A stretch of DNA of 39,524 bases from Cyanobacteria bacterium GSL.Bin1. GTDB lineage: Bacteria; Cyanobacteriota; Cyanobacteriia; Cyanobacteriales; Rubidibacteraceae. The stretch is from NCBI GenBank assembly GCA_009909085.1, contig JAAANX010000017.1, positions 1-39,524 on the forward strand. The letters run 5' to 3'. This document shows, piece after piece, positions 1-8,189 of the stretch (the stretch's first letter is position 1; each line of letters opens with the position of its first letter). A model generated the notes under the pieces. It made no database searches. It worked only from the letters and a program-made list of their open reading frames with translations, and had not been told where the DNA came from. Made by a program: the position numbers and the translations under genes.

Positions 1-396
1 GATATCTTTGATGCCAGAGATCTTTCCGAAGTTGTGTTTCGCAGTATGCGCGACTTAATGACGACAGAAGCAGCGGATCGTGTTTTTGAAGAACTCAAAG
101 GAGAAAAGGCGGCAACCAGTGATGATCAATCTTTGCAAGATGATATCTCTGGTCTATGGAAAGATACAAACCCCATTGTTGCTTTTTTAAGCCGTCTGCG
201 CCCGGTTTTAAATATTGATGATGAAACGTTTTTATTCCGGATTCGCCAAGAAGGTGGACTACAACGAGGCATTGAACCGGAAGTAGCGATTAACGCGGTT
301 TTTTCGGCAACAAAAGATGAGTTATCCCAAGAACGAATTCAAGAAATTACTGAAGCATTACCGGGAAAAATTCGCCAGCTTTGGGAACAAGCATAA
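1..396 (+). CDS. DUF2267 domain protein, 3' part
   Basis: The reading frame is already open at the first base, so this is the C-terminal 131 residues of a gene that starts outside the window. The sequence has the look of cyanobacterial DUF2267 proteins: a conserved stretch DIFDARDLSEVVF, then LWKDTNPIVAFLSRLRP, and an ending of the form ELSQERIQEITEALPGKI followed by LWEQA. The part seen is mostly helical and soluble, with no signal peptide or membrane segment. The family has no established function, and the part upstream of the window is unknown. The GTG at position 34 is an internal codon, not a start. Family assignment is by remembered sequence pattern. Confidence 0.7.
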   Translation, partial: DIFDARDLSEVVFRSMRDLMTTEAADRVFEELKGEKAATSDDQSLQDDISGLWKDTNPIVAFLSRLRPVLNIDDETFLFRIRQEGGLQRGIEPEVAINAVFSATKDELSQERIQEITEALPGKIRQLWEQA

Positions 397-698
397 TTAA
401 CTGTTCAGAACAATTATCATTGGTTTAGAAATTAAGAGAGAGGGAGTCGTGAGTACATTTGATTTTCTCTCTCTTTCGTGATTTATCTAGATTTACTCCT
501 GTAGAGTCCATGATTGATTGTCATCATTGGCGATTGAATTCATTCCTGAATCACAAAACATAGCTAAGCTAGCTGATTCTCTAATACTTCAGCAAAGTCA
601 AAAGTACCAATTGAAAAATAGAAAGGGATTGAACGATCGCGCGAAACGATGCTCTAAAATATGAAAATGCTGAAATCATCGAAGATAAGTCGCAGATC
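397..698. other. Intergenic region before leuS with a hairpin
   Basis: No gene is seen here. A 9-bp hairpin (AAGAGAGAG at 434-442 with CTCTCTCTT at 467-475, 24-nt loop) may end the DUF2267 transcript, but it has no clear T tract. A TAAAAT hexamer at 655-660 could be the -10 element of leuS. The best upstream match, TTGAAC at 629-634, is 20 bases away, which is too far for a confident -35. Confidence 0.35.
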
Positions 699-3263
699 AT
701 GGCAAGTGCATCCCGATATAATCCCGCCGACATCGAAACGAAATGGCAACAATACTGGTTAGAAAGTGACGCTGATCAAACGCCGGAAGACCCCAACCAA
801 CCGAAATTCTATGTGCTTTCCATGTTTCCTTATCCCTCGGGAAGCCTCCATATGGGTCACGTTCGGGTTTATACAATTACCGATGTGATAGCAAGATGGC
901 GAAGGATGCAAGGGTATCGGGTTTTGCATCCCATGGGCTGGGATGCCTTTGGTTTACCCGCAGAAAATGCAGCCATTGACCGTGGCGTTCATCCCGCCCA
1001 ATGGACGAATCAAAATATTCAGCAGATGAAACAACAACTCCAGCAATTGGGCTTATCCCTCGACTGGAGTCGGGAAGTGGCAACTTGTTCTCCCGACTAC
1101 TATAAATGGACGCAATGGATTTTTCTCCAGTTTTTCCAAGCCGGACTTGCCTATCAAAAAGAGTCCGCTGTAAATTGGGACCCCATTGACCAAACGGTTC
1201 TTGCGAATGAACAAGTGGATGGCGAAGGACGGTCGTGGCGCAGTGGTGCGAAAGTCGAACGGAAACTGCTCAAACAGTGGTTCCTGAAAATTACTGCTTA
1301 TGCTGAAGAACTGCTTAACGATTTAGAAAAACTGTCTGGCTGGCCCGATCGCGTTAAACTCATGCAAGAAAATTGGATCGGCAAATCTGTTGGGGCATAT
1401 CTCGAATTTCCTGTCGTTGAGAGAGAAGATAAAATCGGGGTCTTCACCACCCGCCCTGATACGATTTATGGGGTCACTTATGTGGTTCTTGCACCGGAAC
1501 ATCCTCTCACCCCGCAAGTGACGACAGCAGACCAAAAAGACGCGGTAGAAGCTTTTATTCAAGAAGTTAGTAGCGAAAGCGAACTGGAACGCACTGCCGA
1601 AGATAAACCGAAACGCGGTATTCCCACGGGTGGAAAAGCAATTAATCCTTTTACTGGTGAAGAAATTCCAATCTTAATCGCTGATTATGTCCTCTATGAA
1701 TATGGAACCGGTGCTGTCATGGGTGTTCCTGCCCACGATGCCCGCGATTTTCAGTTTGCCACCCAGAATCAACTGCCGATCAAACAGGTGATTGTTCCAG
1801 AAGGCGAAGACGCCAGTGAGACATTAGAAAATGCCTATACCGAAGCGGGAACGATGATCAATTCTGGTCAGTTTGATCGCCTAAATTCTGTTGAAGGAAA
1901 ACAAGCTATCATCGACTATGCCGAACAACAAGGCTGGGGGAAAGCGAGAATTCAATATCGCTTGCGTGATTGGTTAATTTCCCGTCAACGCTATTGGGGC
2001 GCACCGATTCCCATTATCCATTGTCCCAGTTGTGGGGCAGTTCCCGTTCCCGATGAAGATTTACCGGTTGAACTCCCAGAAAATGTCGAATTTACTGGAC
2101 GTGGCGGATCTCCTCTCACGCAACTGGAAAGCTGGTTAAATGTCCCTTGTCCTTCTTGTGGGGAACCGGCAAAACGCGAAACCGATACCATGGACACCTT
2201 CATTGACTCCTCGTGGTATTTTCTCCGCTACACTGATGCCAACAATAGCGAGGAAGCCTTTAACAAAGAAAAAGTCAATGACTGGATGCCCGTGGATCAA
2301 TATGTAGGAGGGATTGAACACGCCATCCTGCACTTATTATACTCTCGTTTCTTTACGAAAGTTTTGCGAGACAGAGGACTCTTAAACTGTGATGAACCCT
2401 TCCAACGGTTACTTACTCAGGGCATGGTCCAGGCAATTACCTACAAAAACCCTAAAACTGGCAAATATATCCCACTCCAACAGGTTAATGCAGAGGATCC
2501 GAAAGACCCCAATACGGGTGATGAGCTTTCTGTATTCTACGAGAAGATGTCGAAGTCGAAATATAACGGCGTAGATCCCTTGGAAGTTTTGGATAAATAT
2601 GGCGCGGATACGGCGCGGATGTTTATCCTCTTCAAAGCCCCACCCGAAAAAGATTTGGAATGGGATAGTGCCGATGTCGAAGGACAATTTCGCTTCCTCA
2701 ATAAAGTCTGGCGCTTGGTAATGGAGTTTGTCGATCGCGCTTCCGAAATCCAACCCAAAAATAACGGCGATCTCTCGAAAGAGGAAAAAGACTTACGCCG
2801 TGCGATTCATACCGCCATCAAATCGATTTCTGAAGACTTAGAAGGAGATTATCAGTTTAATACTGCAGTTTCCGAATTGATGAAGCTTAATAATGCGCTG
2901 AATGAAGCAAAATGCCAGGATTCTCCCATTTATAAAGAAGGAATTGAAGCCTTAGTAAAATTACTTGCCCCCTTTGCTCCCCATCTTACAGAAGAACTCT
3001 GGCACGCTTTAGGAAATCAAGAGTCCGTTCATCATCAACCCTGGTTAGAAGCGGATCCCGACGCCTTAACGGTTGATGAGATTAATCTCGTGATTCAAAT
3101 TAAAGGCAAAACCCGCGGCACCATTCCCGTACCGGCTAATGCCAGTCGGGAACAATTGGAAACCTATGCCCGAGAGTCCGATGCAGCCCAGCGGTATCTG
3201 GAAGGAAAAGAGGTGAAAAAAGTGATTGTCGTTCCGGGTAAATTAGTTAATTTTGTGGTTTAA
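699..3263 (+). CDS. leuS: Leucyl-tRNA synthetase
   Basis: Class I aminoacyl-tRNA synthetase that charges tRNA-Leu with leucine in the cytoplasm. At 854 residues it has normal bacterial LeuS length. The HIGH-type motif is HMGH at residues 51-54 after YPSGSL. The CP1 editing domain carries TTRPDTIYG and the [12 protein letters not shown] segment, including the conserved Asp region used to hydrolyse mischarged tRNA. A zinc-binding insertion has paired CPSCG motifs. The catalytic loop KMSKS is at residues 616-620. The anticodon-binding helices and the C-terminal domain are both present. The ATG start is supported by the conserved beginning ([15 protein letters not shown]). A hairpin just after the stop may end the transcript. 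Confidence 0.98.
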   Translation: MASASRYNPADIETKWQQYWLESDADQTPEDPNQPKFYVLSMFPYPSGSLHMGHVRVYTITDVIARWRRMQGYRVLHPMGWDAFGLPAENAAIDRGVHPAQWTNQNIQQMKQQLQQLGLSLDWSREVATCSPDYYKWTQWIFLQFFQAGLAYQKESAVNWDPIDQTVLANEQVDGEGRSWRSGAKVERKLLKQWFLKITAYAEELLNDLEKLSGWPDRVKLMQENWIGKSVGAYLEFPVVEREDKIGVFTTRPDTIYGVTYVVLAPEHPLTPQVTTADQKDAVEAFIQEVSSESELERTAEDKPKRGIPTGGKAINPFTGEEIPILIADYVLYEYGTGAVMGVPAHDARDFQFATQNQLPIKQVIVPEGEDASETLENAYTEAGTMINSGQFDRLNSVEGKQAIIDYAEQQGWGKARIQYRLRDWLISRQRYWGAPIPIIHCPSCGAVPVPDEDLPVELPENVEFTGRGGSPLTQLESWLNVPCPSCGEPAKRETDTMDTFIDSSWYFLRYTDANNSEEAFNKEKVNDWMPVDQYVGGIEHAILHLLYSRFFTKVLRDRGLLNCDEPFQRLLTQGMVQAITYKNPKTGKYIPLQQVNAEDPKDPNTGDELSVFYEKMSKSKYNGVDPLEVLDKYGADTARMFILFKAPPEKDLEWDSADVEGQFRFLNKVWRLVMEFVDRASEIQPKNNGDLSKEEKDLRRAIHTAIKSISEDLEGDYQFNTAVSELMKLNNALNEAKCQDSPIYKEGIEALVKLLAPFAPHLTEELWHALGNQESVHHQPWLEADPDALTVDEINLVIQIKGKTRGTIPVPANASREQLETYARESDAAQRYLEGKEVKKVIVVPGKLVNFVV

Positions 3264-3279
3264 AGCGTTGAACTATTGC

Positions 3280-3309
3280 TGATGGGAGGAATAACCACTC
3301 CTTCCATCA
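3280..3309 (+). terminator. Hairpin after leuS
   Basis: A 10-bp stem (TGATGGGAGG with CCTTCCATCA, one G-U pair) has a 10-nt loop and lies 16 bases after the leuS stop codon. It is followed by AAAACCTTTT rather than a true T tract, so termination is plausible but not certain. Confidence 0.4.
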
Positions 3310-3389
3310 AAACCTTTTCCGGATTCGCATCAAAATGACTGGAATAGCTTGCCTATAATTAAAGGTAAAAGCAGGAAGTTCTAGGAAAA

Positions 3390-3977
3390 ATGTCTCAACT
3401 CACGCTCAATTTAGACTCAGTCATTGAATTAAGTCGGGAGCAATTTTATCAAATTTGTCAGGATAATCCGGACTTAAAATTAGAACGGACTGCAACTGGA
3501 AATTTAGTGATTATGTCGCCAACTGGTGGAGAAACAGGACGTAAAAATGCCAGTTTAATTGTACAAGTTGGGCTATGGAACGAACAAACACAATTAGGAG
3601 AAGTTTTTGATTCTTCCACCGGGTTTAGTCTTCCCAATGGGGCTGACCGTTCCCCTGATGTGGCATGGCTTGAAAAGTCGCGCTGGGAAGCTTTATCGCC
3701 ACAACAAAAAGAGAAATTTATTCCCCTTTGTCCTGATTTCGTGATTGAACTGCTATCTCCAACAGACAATTTAAAGCACGTGCAAGCCAAAATGCAAGAA
3801 TACGTAGCAAATGGCTGTCAGCTTGGTTGGTTAATTAATCAAAAACAGAAAACAGTTGAAGTTTATCGTCCGAGGAAAGAAACAGAAATTCTGAATGCAC
3901 CCGCTTCCCTATCCGGAGAAAATGTTTTACCAAATTTCACTTTAAATTTAAGGAAAGTTTGGTCTTCGTTTCATTAG
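3390..3977 (+). CDS. Uma2 family endonuclease-like protein (DUF820)
   Basis: 195-residue member of the Uma2/DUF820 family, which has a PD-(D/E)XK nuclease fold and is strongly expanded in cyanobacteria. The family pattern is visible: VIMSPTGGETGRKNASLI, then SPDVAW (Asp90), PDFVIELLSPTD (Glu120) and the helix KMQEYVANG with Lys134. This gives the expected D...E...K active-site set. The last third, LGWLINQKQKTVEVYRP, is also typical. The length is that of a complete family member, and the ATG start gives the usual N-terminus. Its biological role is unknown in the family. It sits alone between leuS and a toxin-antitoxin pair, so it is likely part of the accessory content of this patch. Confidence 0.88.
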   Translation: MSQLTLNLDSVIELSREQFYQICQDNPDLKLERTATGNLVIMSPTGGETGRKNASLIVQVGLWNEQTQLGEVFDSSTGFSLPNGADRSPDVAWLEKSRWEALSPQQKEKFIPLCPDFVIELLSPTDNLKHVQAKMQEYVANGCQLGWLINQKQKTVEVYRPRKETEILNAPASLSGENVLPNFTLNLRKVWSSFH

Positions 3978-4030
3978 AAATCGTTTATAAAATACTAAAA
4001 ATTAATGAGGTAATAACTGATCGCTGTTAA

Positions 4031-4052
4031 ACTGTAGTCTATAAGCTACAGT
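4031..4052 (+). promoter_or_regulatory. Inverted repeat over the toxin gene start: possible operator/promoter
   Basis: ACTGTAG at 4031-4037 and CTACAGT at 4046-4052 form a perfect 7-bp inverted repeat separated by 8 bases. The spacer contains TATAAG (4040-4045), which resembles a -10 element. A dyad over the promoter of a toxin-antitoxin operon is where the antitoxin usually binds to repress its own operon. That reading is inference. No good -35 element was found. Confidence 0.4.
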
Positions 4053-4395
4053 GAATTATGGAAACCCAAAAAAAACTATTCTTACCTATGTCAAAGCCAA
4101 CGGCAGCGCACCTTTTAACGATTGGTTAGAAAACCTCAAAAATAGAAAAGCCCGTGCCATAGTTCGGACGAGAATTAACCGCCTTCGATTGGGTAACTTG
4201 GGTGATTGTAAATCTGTAGGAGAGGGAGTAAGCGAACTGAGAATCAAGTTTGGTGCTGGCTATCGAGTTTATTTTGGACAAGAAGGAAATACTATCATCA
4301 TTTTGTTATCTGGTGGTGATAAAAATAGTCAGGATCAAAATATCAAAAAAGCCAAGCAATATTGGCAAGATTACAAGAGGCGTAGCAATGACTAG
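4051..4395 (+). CDS. RelE/HigB-like addiction module toxin
   Basis: Putative ribosome-dependent mRNA interferase of the RelE/ParE superfamily (Gp49-like, COG3657 'killer protein' type). The diagnostic stretches are SAPFNDWLENLKNRKA, then RTRINRLRLGNLGDCKSVG, LRIKFGAGYRVYFGQ and LLSGGDKNSQDQNIKKAK. The start is the problem. In this frame the first possible codon is GTG at 4051, with no Shine-Dalgarno sequence. The ATG at 4058 is in another frame, reads M-E-T-Q-K-K and hits a stop at 4127. A run of eight A residues (4068-4075) lies between them. A -1 slip there, or one more A, would join M-E-T-Q-K-K directly to TILTYVKANG, which is close to the usual N-terminus of this family as I recall it. 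The stop codon overlaps the start of the antitoxin gene. Confidence 0.85.
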   Translation: MNYGNPKKTILTYVKANGSAPFNDWLENLKNRKARAIVRTRINRLRLGNLGDCKSVGEGVSELRIKFGAGYRVYFGQEGNTIIILLSGGDKNSQDQNIKKAKQYWQDYKRRSND

Positions 4396-4681
4396 AACTA
4401 GAAGTTATAAAGACGATTTATTAAAAGCTTTAACCAACCCCATTGAAGCCAGAGAATATCTCAATGCAGCTTTAGAAGACGAAAACCCAGAAGTTTTTTT
4501 ACTGGCACTCAGAGATGTAGTAGAAGCTAACAGCACCATGAGCGAACTAGAACAAGCTACTAACCGCAATCGCGAGAGTTTATCCAAAACCCTCTCCGAA
4601 AAAGGCAATCCTCAACTCAATAATATTCGCAGTATTCTCAGTAATTTAGGTTTTAAATTAACTGTAGATACTAAAAATTAG
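4388..4681 (+). CDS. HigA-like addiction module antitoxin
   Basis: 97-residue partner of the preceding toxin. It resembles the COG3636 'addiction module antidote' family, an XRE-type helix-turn-helix protein. Visible features are DLLKALTNPIEAREYLNAAL, typical of the family start, and a helix-turn-helix near residues 50-75 (ELEQATNRNRESLSKTLSEK, then NPQLNNIRSILSNLG). The ATG at 4388 overlaps the last eight bases of the toxin gene and has AAGAGG about seven bases upstream, which supports it over the much longer in-frame extension inside the toxin gene. Such antitoxins bind and neutralise the toxin and repress the operon. Toxin-first order is normal for this family. Confidence 0.88.
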   Translation: MTRTRSYKDDLLKALTNPIEAREYLNAALEDENPEVFLLALRDVVEANSTMSELEQATNRNRESLSKTLSEKGNPQLNNIRSILSNLGFKLTVDTKN

Positions 4682-4859
4682 GGAGGAGAAAACATATTAC
4701 AGTTGCTAAAACCCATCGTCGAAATAGTTCGACAATAATGCAATAGTTGCTATTCTTTCCTTGGTAGTCCTGCATAGGAATGGTCAATGGAAGCTGGAAA
4801 TCCCGCAATGCTGTTACCAATATCATTACAATGCACTACTACCAGAATTATGAGGAACT

Positions 4860-5183
4860 GGCTCTTCTAGAGTAAGTATGGCAAATTAGCAACAAAAGCT
4901 CCAATGTAACAGCACTCTTCTTCTAAAATTATCGAAAATTTTATCGGCTCTCCTAGACTAGATATACTAATTTATACATTGATAGCAGCTCAATCCCTAG
5001 TCAATTCAGGGGATGCAATGAAACAAAAATCAAATTTTAGAAAAATTTGATTTTTACAATTCCGTAAAGCTTACCATGCAAGCTTTTTGGGCGTTATTTG
5101 CTATTATTTTTCCATAACCACCCTAGGAGAGCCATTTTATCCTCCGATTCTTATTAAATTGTCATAGCTAATCTAGAAGAGCC
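4860..5183. repeat. Outer 12-bp inverted repeat enclosing the MITE
   Basis: GGCTCTTCTAGA at 4860-4871 is the exact reverse complement of TCTAGAAGAGCC at 5172-5183. The arms differ by one base over 11 positions from the terminal repeats of the inner 188-bp element. No matching target duplication was seen outside the arms. This could be an older related element into which the inner one inserted. Removing the inner element and one target copy would leave about 128 bp. The rest of the 558-bp gap between the antitoxin and the ABC operon shows no gene. Confidence 0.5.
4938..5141. mobile_element. 188-bp MITE with terminal inverted repeats and 8-bp target duplication
   Basis: The element spans 4946-5133. 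Its ends are GGCTCTCCTAG (4946-4956) and the exact reverse complement CTAGGAGAGCC (5123-5133). It is flanked directly by the perfect 8-bp repeat ATTTTATC (4938-4945 and 5134-5141). At its exact centre is a 14-bp perfect hairpin with a 3-nt loop (5025-5038 with 5042-5055). It has no transposase reading frame, so it is non-autonomous. Ends beginning GGCTCT and an AT-rich 8-bp duplication are typical of the ISL3 family, so an ISL3-type transposase is the likely mover. The family assignment is from memory and is less sure than the structure itself. Confidence 0.82.
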
Positions 5184-5239
5184 ATGATTTGTTGGGTACT
5201 GACGTTTTACTTTTGAGTATTTTGATTCTGTTATTTGTG

Positions 5240-6313
5240 TTAAAAAAATAAACGATTTCCTCTCTCCACATCAAACCAATGTAGAGAGTGTTTGGGAAGG
5301 GCAAGCTCTACTTCCTCTCGATCCCAAGTTTGATCAATCGGAATCAGACTCCGTAACTGTTTTTCTCCTGCCCCTTCGACTTCTACCGTTAAGAGTTGTT
5401 CTTTCCCCAAATCTTCCACCAAAATGACTTTCCCTTTGACGATGTGTTGATCGCCATCGGTGGCAAGGCGGACATCTTCCGGGCGAATGCCAAGGATAAT
5501 TTGCGAAGGAATTTCAGTTAAACCAGGGAGGGTAATCCCAAAATTTCCGAACATCGCTTGTTGTCCTTTACAGTTGAGAGTAATCAGGTTCATTTGCGGA
5601 CTCCCCATAAAGCCAGCAACAAAGCTATTGGCGGGATAATTATAAATTTGATAGGGGGTATCCAATTGTTGCAATACACCATCATAGAGGAGGGCAATGC
5701 GAGTGGAAAGGGTCATTGCCTCAGTTTGGTCGTGCGTTACGTAAACCACTGGCTTATTCTGGGACTTAAAAATTTGTTTGAGTTCTGCACGAACTTGTTC
5801 CCGCAACAATGCATCCAAGTTACTCAGCGGTTCATCCAGTAAAAACACTTCCGGTTCGCGCACCAAAGCCCGTGCTACTGCAACCCGCTGCCGTTGTCCG
5901 CCTGAAAGCTGACCGGGTTTACGTTCTAGTAACGATTCCTCTAAATCTAACTTTTGGACAACTTGATTAATCCGTTGTTCAATTTCACTGGTTGGAGTTT
6001 TACGAATTTTAAGGGGAGAGGCAATATTTTCCGCTACCGTCATGTGGGGGTATAGGGCGTAACTTTGAAACACCATTGCCACATTTCTTTCACCAGGCGG
6101 AACACTATTAACAGTATTGCCATTAATCACAATTTGCCCTTTGGTTGGTTCTTCTAAACCCGCGATTAAGCGTAAGGTGGTTGATTTACCACAGCCCGAG
6201 GGACCAACAAAGGTAAGAAATTCCCCATCATCTACATCAACGGATAATTCTTTAATGGGAACAGTTTTGGAATTGTATTCTTTACGGAGGTTTTGCAGTT
6301 GTAGTTTTGCCAT
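5240..6313 (-). CDS. ABC importer ATPase, MalK/UgpC type
   Basis: ATP-hydrolysing subunit of a CUT1-type sugar or polyol importer. Motifs are Walker A GPSGCGKST at 37-45, Q-loop in VFQSYALYPHM, signature LSGGQ at 136-140, Walker B VFLLDEP with Asp160-Glu161, and the switch His194 in THDQTEA. After about residue 235 comes the C-terminal OB-type (TOBE/MOBE) regulatory domain, containing ILGIRPEDVRLA. The total of 357 residues is normal for MalK/UgpC. It is the last gene of a four-gene minus-strand operon, 66 bases after the second permease. In cyanobacteria close relatives include GgtA (glucosylglycerol, sucrose and trehalose uptake). The actual substrate here is not shown by the sequence. Confidence 0.93.
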   Translation of the reverse strand: MAKLQLQNLRKEYNSKTVPIKELSVDVDDGEFLTFVGPSGCGKSTTLRLIAGLEEPTKGQIVINGNTVNSVPPGERNVAMVFQSYALYPHMTVAENIASPLKIRKTPTSEIEQRINQVVQKLDLEESLLERKPGQLSGGQRQRVAVARALVREPEVFLLDEPLSNLDALLREQVRAELKQIFKSQNKPVVYVTHDQTEAMTLSTRIALLYDGVLQQLDTPYQIYNYPANSFVAGFMGSPQMNLITLNCKGQQAMFGNFGITLPGLTEIPSQIILGIRPEDVRLATDGDQHIVKGKVILVEDLGKEQLLTVEVEGAGEKQLRSLIPIDQTWDREEVELALPKHSLHWFDVERGNRLFF

Positions 6314-6379
6314 TATTGTTTGTTCCTTATTATTGCCTTAAACGATGAACTAATTATTAATTTTTAATTGGTAATTGGT

Positions 6380-7270
6380 TTACCCCTTGACAGCACCAGC
6401 AGTGAGTCCTTGGACAATGCGACGTTGGAAGAATAAAACGAGGAGAACCAGGGGAAGCGTACCCGCAACCGTTGCCGCGGCAATGGGACCATAAGGAATT
6501 TCAAAAATGGATGATCCGCCAATTTGAGCTGTTGCCACGGGGATTGTTTTCATACTTTCTTCCGTGACAAAGGTTAAGGCAAAGATAAATTCATTCCAAG
6601 CAAAAATAAAGGCAAGAATTCCCGTTGTCACTAAAGCAGGAACGGTCATGGGTAAGACAATTCGCACTAACATTTGGACCGTATTATAGCCATCGACTTT
6701 TGCTGAATCTTCTAAGTCTTTCGGCAATTGTTGGAAAAACGTTCTTAAAACGAGAATAGTTAAGGGTAAGTTCTTGCCGGCATAGGGAATAATTAAAGCA
6801 AGATAGTTATTGCCTAAATTGAGCGCTTTGACCACTTCAAATAAGCCTAAAAACAGTAAAACATAGGGGAAAAGCGTCACAATCAGTACGATCGCGACTA
6901 AAACTTTCTCGCCGGGAATCCGTAGTCTCGCCAAAGCATAAGCCGCGGGGGCACCAGTGACTAACGCGATTAAAGTCGCCGTTGCCGCAACAAATAAACT
7001 ATTAAAAATATAGAGGAGAAAGGGACGACGACTGAATAAATTCATGTAGTGATCAAAGGTCAGTTGATCCAGACGGGGTAAATAAACATTGGGAACTGTG
7101 GCAATCGCCTCGTTAATTTTGAAAGAGGTTAAGACTTGCCATAAGGCAGGGGCAAGACAGAAAACGGCAACAAAAATAATGCCGACAACAAGGGCGATCT
7201 TGCGGTTGGGAAGTTTGGGTTTGGGCGAGGTAGCGGTCGTCGTTGCTGTCTGTTTTTGCGCGATCGTCAT
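6380..7270 (-). CDS. ABC importer permease, MalG/GgtD type
   Basis: Second membrane subunit of the same CUT1 importer, 296 residues. After a short Thr/Lys-rich N-terminal tail it has about six hydrophobic segments, beginning with IALVVGIIFVAVFCLAPALW. The cytoplasmic EAA-type loop that docks on the ATPase is DSAKVDGYNTVQMLVRIVLP. The ending ALTFVTEESMKTIPVA, then the last transmembrane helix and VQGLTAGAVKG, is characteristic of the MalG side of the pair. The gene follows the first permease with a 3-bp gap, so the two are almost certainly co-translated. Confidence 0.93.
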   Translation of the reverse strand: MTIAQKQTATTTATSPKPKLPNRKIALVVGIIFVAVFCLAPALWQVLTSFKINEAIATVPNVYLPRLDQLTFDHYMNLFSRRPFLLYIFNSLFVAATATLIALVTGAPAAYALARLRIPGEKVLVAIVLIVTLFPYVLLFLGLFEVVKALNLGNNYLALIIPYAGKNLPLTILVLRTFFQQLPKDLEDSAKVDGYNTVQMLVRIVLPMTVPALVTTGILAFIFAWNEFIFALTFVTEESMKTIPVATAQIGGSSIFEIPYGPIAAATVAGTLPLVLLVLFFQRRIVQGLTAGAVKG

Positions 7271-7273
7271 GTT

Positions 7274-8182
7274 TTATTGTTCTCCTGTGACATTCACATC
7301 CGTTTTAGACAAAATGAATGCTGCAATTGCAACAGCAATAATTAAAATCAAAAACGTAATGACAATTAAGGCTGCACCGTAACCAAAGTCTAAATAGCGC
7401 ATGACGGTGTCATAAATATACAAAGAAACCGTTTCTGTGGAACCCGCCGGTCCGCCGCCAGTCATCACGGTCACTAACTCGAAAATGCCAAAAGCTTGAG
7501 CGAAGCGAAATAATAAGGCAATAATCATCTGTGGAGCGATTAAGGGTAGCGTAATAGTGAAAAAGTTCTGTACTGGATTGGCCCCATCTAGAGAATGGGC
7601 TTCGTATAAGTCTTGGGGAATTGCTTGTAACCCCGCTAAAAGAATTACGGCAATAAATGGGGTGGTTTTCCAAACATCGGCCAGAATCAGAGCAAACATG
7701 GCACGAGTGGGATCCCCCAGCCAGGTAATGCCAGAATCAATCACACCAACACCTCTGAGAAGGTCATTGACCACACCATATTGGTCGTTAAAAATCCATG
7801 CCCAGGCTAAGCCCATCACTGCCGTGGGTAACGCCCAAGGTAAGATACCAACCGTTCTCAAAATACCGCGACCGCGAAATTTTTGGTCGAGAACGAGGGC
7901 AACAGCAATGCCTAAGAGTAACTCTAACAGCAGAGAGAAAAAGGTAAAAATAGTCGTATTGCCGATACTATTCCAAAACCGACCATCCCCGAACATCCGA
8001 GCATAGTTTTCTAACCCCGTAAAAATGGGTTCGAGTTGAGTGCCTAAGTTTTCGGTAAATAAACTCAACCAGAAGGCGCGTCCAATGGGATAGGCAAAGA
8101 CTAAAATCAGGATAATTAAGGCGGGTAAAGAGAGTAACCAACCGGTGAGTTGGTCTCGCTGTCGAATAGAATTCAGTTTCAT
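7274..8182 (-). CDS. ABC importer permease, MalF/GgtC type
   Basis: First membrane subunit of the CUT1 importer, 302 residues with six predicted membrane helices, the first being LLSLPALIILILVFAYPIG. The EAA loop is EAHSLDGANPVQNFFTITLP. Other family-typical stretches are LPWALPTAVMGLAWAWIFN and VMTGGGPAGSTETVSLYIYD. It begins 7 bp after the binding-protein gene and ends 3 bp before the next permease. The tight spacing supports one transcript for the whole importer. The ATG start directly precedes a normal short cytoplasmic N-terminus. Confidence 0.93.
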   Translation of the reverse strand: MKLNSIRQRDQLTGWLLSLPALIILILVFAYPIGRAFWLSLFTENLGTQLEPIFTGLENYARMFGDGRFWNSIGNTTIFTFFSLLLELLLGIAVALVLDQKFRGRGILRTVGILPWALPTAVMGLAWAWIFNDQYGVVNDLLRGVGVIDSGITWLGDPTRAMFALILADVWKTTPFIAVILLAGLQAIPQDLYEAHSLDGANPVQNFFTITLPLIAPQMIIALLFRFAQAFGIFELVTVMTGGGPAGSTETVSLYIYDTVMRYLDFGYGAALIVITFLILIIAVAIAAFILSKTDVNVTGEQ

Positions 8183-8189
8183 ACTTGTC

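Noticed and set aside
4250-4387. Longer start for the antitoxin inside the toxin gene
   Set aside because: The ATG at 4388 has a good ribosome binding site and gives the usual family length. The extension is an out-of-frame shadow of the toxin.
4773-4872. Short frame (M-V-N-G-S-W-K) before the MITE
   Set aside because: It ends inside the outer inverted repeat, has no similarity that I recognise and no Shine-Dalgarno sequence.
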